NCBI RefSeq assembly: GCF_900105245.1
Contig: NZ_FNSZ01000001.1
Location: 7,500,001-7,564,000 of the forward strand
Length of the DNA: 64,000 bases
Origin: Streptomyces sp. 1222.5
GTDB lineage: Bacteria > Actinomycetota > Actinomycetes > Streptomycetales > Streptomycetaceae
Reading direction: 5' to 3'
Positions within the stretch are counted from its first letter, which is position 1. Each line of letters opens with the position of its first letter. Under the pieces are notes generated by a model. That model searched no databases. It had not been told where the DNA came from and was given only the letters and a program-made list of their open reading frames with translations. Below are positions 57,901 through 64,000 of the stretch, piece after piece. The translations under genes and the position numbers were made by a program.

Positions 57901-58722
57901 ATGACCGACGCGGACGCCGCCACCCCCGCACCCCTTCCGCCGTCCCCCTGGGAGCGCGAGCGGCCCACTCGCGAGCGCACCGCCCCGGCGCGCGCACCGC
58001 TGTCGCGCGAACGGGTCGTGGAGGCGGCCTTCACCGTGCTGGACCGGCAGGGACTCGACGGTCTGTCGATGCGCCAGGTGGCCGCCGAACTGGGCGTCAC
58101 GGTCTCCGCGCTCTACGCCCACGTCAGCTCGAAGGACGACCTCCTGGAGCTGATGTACACCCGGCTCTTCGACGGCTTCAAGCTGCCCGAACCCGACCCC
58201 GAGCGGTGGCGCGAGCAGCTGCGGGACTTCGCCCGCTCCGTCCGGCGGCGCCTGCTGTCCCACCGGGACATGGCCAGGATCTCCATGGCCCACGTCCCCT
58301 TCACCGCCGAACTGCTGCCGCACGTCGAGTCGTTGCTCGCCGTCTTCCGCACCGCCGGACTGCCCGACCGCATCGCCGCCGAGGCCGGCGACCTCATCTC
58401 CACCTACATCGACGGGTTCGTCCTGGAGGAGGGGATGTGGCAGGACCGCGCCGCCCAGCAGCACACCGGCGCCTCCTCCCTGGCCCGCCCCGACTGGCGC
58501 GAGATGGCCGACGAGATGCAGAACTACTTCGCGTCCCTGCCCCCCGACGACTTCCCCCACCTGCGCGCCCTGTCCGGGCTGATGGTGACGGACTCCTCCG
58601 ACGAGAGGTTCGACATCGGCCTGGAGATCATCCTGCGCGGCCTGGCGAGCTACCTGCCGGAGACGGGGGCCGAGGGCGGCCACCCGTCGGAGACGGGGGG
58701 CGAGGAGGGCCCGGACGCGTGA
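57901..58722 (+). CDS. TetR family repressor of the divergent exporter
   Basis: A 273-residue TetR regulator. A Pro/Arg-rich N-terminal extension (residues 1-35) precedes the helix-turn-helix (SRERVVEAAFTVLDRQGLDGLSMRQVAAELGVTVSALYAHVSSKDDLLELMYTRLF, about 35-90). The rest is a TetR_C-like ligand-binding domain of about 150 residues. The acidic Glu/Gly tail is dispensable-looking. Its own promoter has a perfect operator and the exporter promoter three more. It should bind a drug-like inducer. The start is supported by the leaderless-type promoter. Confidence 0.92.
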   Translation: MTDADAATPAPLPPSPWERERPTRERTAPARAPLSRERVVEAAFTVLDRQGLDGLSMRQVAAELGVTVSALYAHVSSKDDLLELMYTRLFDGFKLPEPDPERWREQLRDFARSVRRRLLSHRDMARISMAHVPFTAELLPHVESLLAVFRTAGLPDRIAAEAGDLISTYIDGFVLEEGMWQDRAAQQHTGASSLARPDWREMADEMQNYFASLPPDDFPHLRALSGLMVTDSSDERFDIGLEIILRGLASYLPETGAEGGHPSETGGEEGPDA

Positions 58723-58839
58723 GGCGCCGCCCGCGAGCGCGGGCACGGGCGCGGGATCGCGGGCGGGAGCCGGGCGGGACGGGGACGGGAACGGGAGGCC
58801 CCAGGGTGCTGGAGTAGTTCTCTCCAGGAGGAGTCTCCA

Positions 58840-59271
58840 ATGAAGCATCCCCCGGACCGGATCGACGTCGCCGTGGGGCTACGCCGCGTCCTTCAGGACC
58901 TGTCCGCCGTGGAACGGTGGGCCGAGGGTGACGCCGGGGCCGCGCCACCCGAGCCGTACGCGGACGAAGAACCGTGGGACGGGCCGGAGTTCAGTGTCGA
59001 GACCGTCAGTGACAGCAGCATGCACACCGTCGTGGACATCACTCTCCGGTGCGGCCACGACCGGTCGCTGCCCGGCCCGGACCGGCCGGGCGAGGACGAG
59101 GTCGCGGCGCTGCGCTCCACCGTGCGGGCGCTGCTGGATCTCGCGGGCGTCGGCTCCGGCCGTGCCTGGACCACCGTCGTGCTGACCGACCGAGGTCCAC
59201 GGGTCGTCAGTTGCCGCCTCGACGCCGGCGAGACCGTGTTCGCCCGCGAGCCCGTACCCGGACGGGACTGA
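58840..59271 (+). CDS. Small acidic protein of unknown function
   Basis: A 143-residue soluble acidic protein with a perfect ribosome site (AGGAGGAG) before the ATG. A helical start (RIDVAVGLRRVLQDLSAVERWAE) is followed by alternating strands (VVDITLRCGHDRSLP, AWTTVVLTDRGPRVVSC). No motif or family is recognised. It lies 117 bp after tetR and the same strand, but an own promoter seems likely. Confidence 0.65.
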   Translation: MKHPPDRIDVAVGLRRVLQDLSAVERWAEGDAGAAPPEPYADEEPWDGPEFSVETVSDSSMHTVVDITLRCGHDRSLPGPDRPGEDEVAALRSTVRALLDLAGVGSGRAWTTVVLTDRGPRVVSCRLDAGETVFAREPVPGRD

Positions 59272-59816
59272 AGGGAGGGACAGGTCAGGTCGGGAGGAAG
59301 GTGGGCCGCGGGAGCCGGGGCGGGTGCCCGCCGACCCACGCGGGCCGAGCGGCTGTCCTGCCCCGGCCGTGGACTCCGCCGGACACCTCACCGGGATCAC
59401 GTGCGCGTCCCCCCCCCGCACCGGTGCTGGGTCGGCGGGCATCGGCGCGGTGAGCCCGTCGGCCGAGGGCCGCAAGCAAGGCGGGCTGCCGGAGCGCGGG
59501 CGAGTGCCCGGCGACGGGTGCCGTCCGGCGAGCGGGAACGCGCGTGCGGCACCGCCGGCCCGTCATGGCCCCGGTACCGGCCGCTCGGTACCGGCACCGG
59601 CGTCAGCGTGCGCCGCCCCGCGCGCAAGGGCCGCCCAAGTGCGTGGTGCCCGCTGTCGATACCGGGCCTGACCTGCCGTTACCGTCCGCCTTCCCGGACC
59701 GGTCCGGCGGGCGGTATCGACGTGGGAACGGTCCGGGAACGGGCCCCGGGAGAGTTCGTGGTGTCGGGAAGAGGAACCGGGAGAAACCCGGGGACACCAC
59801 GTAAAGGGGATACATC
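59272..59816. other. Structured 545-bp non-coding region
   Basis: No convincing gene. It holds a run of nine C (59409-59417), two CGGTACCGG repeats (59572 and 59586), a 14-bp perfect palindrome CCGGACCGGTCCGG (59694-59707), 10-bp arms GTCGATACCG/CGGTATCGAC (59655-59664, 59712-59721) and the leader hairpin at 59757-59801. It is the likely control region of the small secreted peptide gene. Confidence 0.5.
59757..59801 (+). promoter_or_regulatory. Nested hairpin in the leader of the secreted peptide gene
   Basis: CGTGGTGTC pairs perfectly with GACACCACG over nine bases; inside, CCGGG and CCCGG pair around AGAAA. The structure ends a base or two before the ribosome site AAAGGGG, so it could modulate translation or be an operator. 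Confidence 0.5.
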
Positions 59817-60023
59817 ATGGGACGCAAGTCGGCCGGTCTCGTCGGAATCGTCGCCGCTGTCCTCACCCTCGGCCTGGGAGCCTCGATCGAGGCGGGTCAC
59901 TCGCAGGACCGCCCCGCCGGTGCGCGGGTCGTCGCCGACGACCGCGGCCCCACCGTGATCACGCAGGGTTCCCCCACCGCCACCCCCGCCGACGACCGCG
60001 AACCGACCGGCACCGGCGCCTGA
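59817..60023 (+). CDS. Small secreted peptide of unknown function
   Basis: A 68-residue precursor. Residues 4-24 are a hydrophobic Sec signal (KSAGLVGIVAAVLTLGLGASI); cleavage after AxA-type residues near 25 would leave about 43 residues rich in Asp, Thr, Pro and Arg, with no cysteine. AAAGGGG lies in front of the ATG. The mature part reads like a disordered secreted peptide. Neither a receptor nor a processing enzyme is adjacent except the SARP and NB-ARC regulators that follow. No family is recognised. Confidence 0.6.
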   Translation: MGRKSAGLVGIVAAVLTLGLGASIEAGHSQDRPAGARVVADDRGPTVITQGSPTATPADDREPTGTGA

Positions 60024-60038
60024 TCCCCGGCACACACC

Positions 60039-60082
60039 ACCGCGCCCCGCACCAGGACCCCGAGTCCGGTGCGGGGCGCGGT
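60039..60082. terminator. Strong 15-bp hairpin between the peptide gene and the SARP gene
   Basis: ACCGCGCCCCGCACC pairs perfectly with GGTGCGGGGCGCGGT; inside, GGAC pairs with GTCC after one bulged A. It lies between two convergent stops and serves both. Confidence 0.85.
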
Positions 60083-60107
60083 CGTACGCGCACGGCGCGA
60101 TCGCGCG

Positions 60108-63100
60108 TCAGCGGCGCCGGTCCGCCGGTACGCCCATCGCGGTGAACAGCTCCTCCGCGGACCGCTCGTGCCCGGCCGCCACCTCGGTGCGGCCGAGCGC
60201 CGCCTGCGCCCGGGCCATGCCGGACAGCGCGTAGGCCACCTCGATCCGGAAGTCCAGTGAGGACGCCACCTCGTGCGCCCGCTCGTGCAGACCCAGTGCC
60301 GTCGTGTGGTCGCCCCGCCGGCACAGATACCGGCCGACCGTGTTCTCGACCTTGGCCCGACGCAGCGGAGAAACGTTTGCGCTGACGGTGTGCAGCGCCC
60401 GGTCCCCGTACTCGACGGCCTGCTCGGTACGGCCCAGCCGGTGGCAGACCTCCGCCGAGAGCGCGAGGGCGAGCGCCACCTGACCGGGATCCCGGTTCTC
60501 CTCGCACAGGGTCCGCGCCTGCTTGAGGCTCACCTCGGCCGACTCGTCGTCCCCGAGGCAGGCCTGGGCGAACGCCAGGTCCGTCAGCGCGACCACCTTG
60601 TTCTCGTGCCGCCCGAGTTCGTCGCAGAGCACGATCGCCCTGCGGGCCGCCGCCGCGGCCTCCTCGTGCCGTCCCCACTGCTCGTACAGCGTGCTGAGCA
60701 GCGTCAGACTCTCCGCCTCCGCGCGGCTCGCGCCCAGCTTCCGCTCGTGGGCGATCGACTGCTCCAGGTGCGACAGCGCCTGCGGGAAGTCCCCCAGCAG
60801 ACTCTTGAGCTGCCCCAGCGTGCTCTCGCTGTGCGCCAGGGTCTGGAGGTCGCCGAGCCGCTCGGCGACGTCCCGGCCCTCCGTGGCGATCTCGACGGCC
60901 TCCGTGAACCGCCCCAGTTTCCAGCAGGCGACACCCAGGTTGGACAGGCTGACCCCGAGCAGCGGCAGTTCACCCAGCCGCCGCGCGGCGGACACCGCCT
61001 CCAGGCCCATCGAGCGGAACTCCTCCAACTGCCCACGGGCACTGAGCTGGAACGCCAGATTGCGGGTCAGGAGCACGGTGTGCCGGTCCCGCCCGAGCCG
61101 CCGGGAGAGGCCGACCATGCCCAGCAGCGCCCCCTGCTCCCGTGCGAACCAGTGCTCGGCCGGTCCGCGCCCGTCGAACCGCGGTGCCTGCGCCGGCCCT
61201 TCGTCCGTGCCGGTCGCAATCCGGCGCCGTCCCGGGAACATCACCTGGCACGCCGACTCCGTCGCCGTCAGGTAGTAGTCGAGCAACCGGTGCACCGACG
61301 CCTCGTCGTCGTCCTCCGTGGCCACCGACCGCAGGCTGTGCGCGAAGCTGCGCACCAGGTCGTGGAAGGTGTAGAGACCGATCTCCGGCTGCTGCAACAG
61401 ATGCACGTCCAGCAGGATCTCCAGGATGTCCTCGGCATCGCGGGGGTCCGTGCCGAGCAGCGCCGCGGCGGCATGCACGTCGATCTCGCCGCCCGGGTGG
61501 AGCGCCAGGATGCGGAACGCGGTCCGGCACTCCTGGTCCAGGGCCTGGTACGACAGACGAAGAGTGGCTGCGACACTGCGCTGCCCCGAACTCAGCTCGT
61601 CCAGCCGCCGCGCCTCGTCGCGCAGCCTGTCGGCCAGGTAACGCAGCGTCCACCGCGGCCGGTTGCGCAGCCGCGCGGTGGCGATCCGCAGGGCCAGCGG
61701 CAGATGTCCGCAGAGGCGGGCCAGCTCGGCGGCGGCGTCCGGCTCGGCCGCGTACCGCTGCTCGCCCAGTGTCTCCGCGACCAGCTTCGCGCACTCCTCG
61801 GGCGACATCACGTCGACCGAGATCCACTGGGCCGAATCCAGGTCCACCAGCCGGGCCCGGCTGGTGACCAGCACCAGGCAGCCCGGCGCGGTCGGCAGCA
61901 ACGGCCGTACACCGTCCGCGTCGGCGGCGTTGTCCAGCAGGAGCAGCAGCCGTCTGCCGGTGATCGTCGCCCGCCACAGCGCCGTACGCCCCGCGAGGTC
62001 CTCCGGGATCCGCTCGCCCGGCACCCCCAGCGCACGCAGCAGGCTGTCGAGCGCCCCGCCCGGGGTGACCGGCTGCTCGCCCGGGGTGTATCCGCGCAGG
62101 TCGATGTAGAGCTGGCCGTCGGGGAAGTCGCCCGCCAGACTGTGCGCCGCGTGCACGGCGAGCGAGGTCTTGCCGCTGCCGCCCATGCCGTCCAGCGCCA
62201 CGATCCGCGAGTGACGCGCGTAGTCCCGTCCGGCGCAGTCGAGGAGTTCGCGCAGCTCGCGCTCGCGGCCGGTGAAGTCCGCCAGATCGTACGGCAGGGT
62301 GCACGGAGCGTCGGCGGGCGCGCTCACCACCGGCGCGGGGACGGGCACGGGGGCCGGCGGGGGAGCGGGCGCGGCCAGCTCCGGACTCTCGCGCAGGATC
62401 CCCTCGTACACCTTGGTCAGGCCGGGGCCCGGGTCGACGCCCAGTTCCTCCACCAGGAGTTCACGGACCCGGCTGTACTCCTCCAGCGCCTCCGCCTGCC
62501 GACCCGAGCGGTACAGCGCCAGCATCAGCTGGGCGCGCAGCGTCTCGCGCAGCGGGTGGCTCTGCACGAAGTCCCGCAGATCGACGACGAGTTCACCGCT
62601 CTCGCCGAGGCCGAGCCGCAGGTCGAAGAGGTGCTCGGCGGCGGCGAGCCGGCGCTCCTCGAACGAGGTGGCCGCCGCCTCGATCACGGGACCGCCCGCC
62701 CCGGACAGGATCGGGCCGCGCCACAGGCCGAGCGCCCGGCGCAGCGCCTCGACGGCCTCGGCGGGCCGGCCCTCTCCCGCGGCCCCCCGGGCGGCCTGCA
62801 CCAGCATCCCGAACTCGGTCAGGTCCAGCTGTTCCTGATCGAGCGTCACCCGGTAGCCGGGGCCGTCGGTGACGATGACCTCGCCGCCCGCCGGGATACG
62901 CCGCCGCAGGTCGGCGACGGCCTTGCGTACCTGGTGGGACGCGGTCGCGGGCGGATCCTCGGCCCACGCCGACTCCACGAGCCGGCCGATCGGCAGCACC
63001 CGGCCGGTCTCCAGCAACAGCGTGCCGAGTACACGTTCCTGGATCAGTCCGCCCAGCCGGAGCCGGGAACCGTCCGCCCAACCCTCCAGCGGCCCGAGCA

Positions 63101-63137
63101 CATTGAAACGCAGTGAACCCGCTTCGGCATCGGTCAT
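60108..63137 (-). CDS. AfsR-like SARP regulator (BTAD, NB-ARC, TPR)
   Basis: A 1009-residue regulator in AfsR order. An OmpR-type winged helix occupies about 5-100 (RFNVLGPLEGWADGSRLRLGG, DLRRRIPAGGEVIV). The BTAD domain extends to about 250 (YRSGRQAEALEEYSRVRELLVEELGVDPGPGL). The NB-ARC ATPase (about 285-590) has Walker A DGMGGSGKTSLAVH and LLLLDNAAD Walker B. A TPR array (about 650-1000) has repeats like LGVSLSNLGVACWKLGRFTEAVEIA. SARPs activate antibiotic biosynthesis. ATG 63137 is chosen with GGGAGG upstream; a start at 63170 lacks one. The adjacent XRE/NB-ARC gene is divergent. Confidence 0.9.
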   Translation of the reverse strand: MTDAEAGSLRFNVLGPLEGWADGSRLRLGGLIQERVLGTLLLETGRVLPIGRLVESAWAEDPPATASHQVRKAVADLRRRIPAGGEVIVTDGPGYRVTLDQEQLDLTEFGMLVQAARGAAGEGRPAEAVEALRRALGLWRGPILSGAGGPVIEAAATSFEERRLAAAEHLFDLRLGLGESGELVVDLRDFVQSHPLRETLRAQLMLALYRSGRQAEALEEYSRVRELLVEELGVDPGPGLTKVYEGILRESPELAAPAPPPAPVPVPAPVVSAPADAPCTLPYDLADFTGRERELRELLDCAGRDYARHSRIVALDGMGGSGKTSLAVHAAHSLAGDFPDGQLYIDLRGYTPGEQPVTPGGALDSLLRALGVPGERIPEDLAGRTALWRATITGRRLLLLLDNAADADGVRPLLPTAPGCLVLVTSRARLVDLDSAQWISVDVMSPEECAKLVAETLGEQRYAAEPDAAAELARLCGHLPLALRIATARLRNRPRWTLRYLADRLRDEARRLDELSSGQRSVAATLRLSYQALDQECRTAFRILALHPGGEIDVHAAAALLGTDPRDAEDILEILLDVHLLQQPEIGLYTFHDLVRSFAHSLRSVATEDDDEASVHRLLDYYLTATESACQVMFPGRRRIATGTDEGPAQAPRFDGRGPAEHWFAREQGALLGMVGLSRRLGRDRHTVLLTRNLAFQLSARGQLEEFRSMGLEAVSAARRLGELPLLGVSLSNLGVACWKLGRFTEAVEIATEGRDVAERLGDLQTLAHSESTLGQLKSLLGDFPQALSHLEQSIAHERKLGASRAEAESLTLLSTLYEQWGRHEEAAAAARRAIVLCDELGRHENKVVALTDLAFAQACLGDDESAEVSLKQARTLCEENRDPGQVALALALSAEVCHRLGRTEQAVEYGDRALHTVSANVSPLRRAKVENTVGRYLCRRGDHTTALGLHERAHEVASSLDFRIEVAYALSGMARAQAALGRTEVAAGHERSAEELFTAMGVPADRRR

Positions 63138-63343
63138 GCCGGTGAGCCTCCCCCAGGTCACGAACTCCACCGATTCCGTCCGCGTCCCGGATCATAGCCC
63201 GTTCCCTGGCTCTCGGTAACGAGCCGGTACGCGTTCGGTAAGCACCGCCGCCACCTTGGGATCCAGCAGGCGGCACCGGATGCAAGGCACCGCCTCCAGG
63301 CCCTCGCCGTGCGGGCCCCACACGCAAGCCAAGGAGAGTGGTC

Positions 63344-64000
63344 ATGACCGAGCAGGCAGCGACGGACGGACTCGCGAAACAGTTGCGGGCGGCACGCCGG
63401 TGGGCGGGAATCACCCAGGAACAGCTCGCCGGCCTGTCGACCGTCAGCGTGCGGGCCATCCGCGACCTGGAGCAGGGGCGGGTGCGGCACCCGCGCCGCG
63501 AGACGCTCCGGCTGCTCGCCGACGCCATGCGACTGGGCGACGCCCGCCGCGCGGCGCTGGAACTCGCCGTCGAGGGCGCCCCCGCCGACACCGTGATGCG
63601 TGAGGCGTTCGGAGCCGAACTGGCGCCCCCGCCGAAGCCGTTGCGCCGCCTGGTCGGCCGTACCGAGGAACTGCGCGCCCTGACCGGACTGCTGGCCACC
63701 GAGCACGAGCGGCTGCTGACCGTGGTCGGCCTGCCGGGCGTGGGCAAGACCCGGCTCGCCCAGGAGGCCGCCCTGCTGCTGCACACCCGCGACCGGATAC
63801 CCGTCCTCTGGGCCGACATGAGCCAGACCGCGAGCGCACCGGCGGCCGGCGACGCCCGCAGCCCGCGCGCGGCACTGACCGGCTGGGCCCGTTCCCTCGC
63901 CACCGGCGGGCCGGGACTGGAGGAGCTGGCGTCCGTCGTACGGGGCCGCGCCGCCCTCCTGGTCCTCGACGGCCACGACGCCGTGCCCGGTCTCGTACCG
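63344..64000 (+). CDS. XRE/NB-ARC regulator, N-terminal part
   Basis: The first 219 residues of a gene cut by the window edge. An N-terminal XRE helix-turn-helix (about 10-65; LAKQLRAARRWAGITQEQLAGLSTVSVRAIRDLEQGRVRHP) precedes an NB-ARC or AAA ATPase (VGRTEELRALTGLL; Walker A VVGLPGVGKTRLAQEA). Streptomyces have many such BcpB/NB-ARC transcription factors; the target is unknown. AAGGAG lies eight bases before the ATG at 63344. Divergent from the SARP gene with about 206 bp between. Confidence 0.85.
   Translation, partial: MTEQAATDGLAKQLRAARRWAGITQEQLAGLSTVSVRAIRDLEQGRVRHPRRETLRLLADAMRLGDARRAALELAVEGAPADTVMREAFGAELAPPPKPLRRLVGRTEELRALTGLLATEHERLLTVVGLPGVGKTRLAQEAALLLHTRDRIPVLWADMSQTASAPAAGDARSPRAALTGWARSLATGGPGLEELASVVRGRAALLVLDGHDAVPGLVP

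Noticed and set aside
59401-59804. Short plus-strand ORFs (for example 59544-59804) as genes
   Set aside because: No ribosome site, Arg/Gly/Pro-rich translation and overlap with palindromes of the leader.
1-64000. tRNA, rRNA, CRISPR arrays, insertion sequences, phage genes
   Set aside because: Looked for cloverleaf-like short inverted repeats, regularly spaced repeats, transposase motifs and integrase genes; none was seen by eye. A covariance or profile search would be decisive.

Overview
The window is about 72-74% G+C by eye, with very strong G/C bias at third codon positions and dense, often translationally coupled genes. The gene families are typical of Streptomyces: SARP/AfsR and LuxR-type giant regulators, SpoIIE-type phosphatases with PAS/GAF domains, TerD proteins, receptor-like Ser/Thr kinases and many TetR/PadR/LysR/DeoR regulators. 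I read it as a chromosomal Streptomyces (or very close relative) segment. I saw no tRNA, rRNA, CRISPR array, insertion sequence or phage gene. About fifty genes are supported. Two run off the window ends, and one is a 46-codon gene remnant.

Layout. 1-3.7 kb: the start of an anti-sigma-type ATPase, a small unknown protein, a cysteine synthase-like PLP enzyme, a SRPBCC protein and a DeoR regulator. 4-9.8 kb: a multi-spanning membrane protein with a hydrolase triad split across the membrane domain, a beta-helix/AAA+ fusion, and a two-TM membrane protein. 10-15.6 kb: a MOSC protein, a Gln/Pro-rich small protein, a double TerD protein, an HpnB-like glycosyltransferase, a glutamate racemase-like protein and a small membrane protein. 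15.6-25 kb: an O-antigen ligase-like protein, apolipoprotein N-acyltransferase (lnt), a Nudix hydrolase, a likely 3-hydroxybutyrate locus (dehydrogenase, PucR/CdaR regulator, MHS-type transporter) and a membrane metallophosphoesterase. 25-37 kb: a LysR regulator next to a secreted M4 metalloprotease, two SpoIIE-type phosphatases, PadR plus acyl-CoA dehydrogenase, and a hydrolase operon behind a TetR-type operator.

37-45 kb is a phenylacetate degradation cluster. paaK and paaI read leftward; paaJ, paaH and paaABCDE read rightward. Two palindromes in its promoters match the core of the actinobacterial PaaR operator. A 46-codon ORF coupled at both ends between paaJ and paaH looks like the stump of a deleted enoyl-CoA hydratase gene (paaG/paaF type). 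No paaZ, paaG, paaF or paaR is present, so these steps must be encoded elsewhere or the pathway is broken.

45-64 kb: a saccharopine-dehydrogenase-like protein, small membrane proteins, and a lipoprotein plus two tandem receptor kinases that carry extracytoplasmic ligand-binding domains. Then come a LAL-type LuxR regulator and a DHA2 drug exporter divergent from its TetR repressor, with four copies of one operator between them. The end holds a small secreted peptide behind a structured leader, an AfsR-like SARP regulator, and the start of an XRE/NB-ARC regulator.

Two regulatory themes recur. Many genes have a TANNNT-like -10 box 6-7 nt before the start codon and no Shine-Dalgarno, which fits leaderless transcripts. 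Several regulators sit beside clean palindromes that are credible operators. All functional statements are from reading the sequence; no database search was run.
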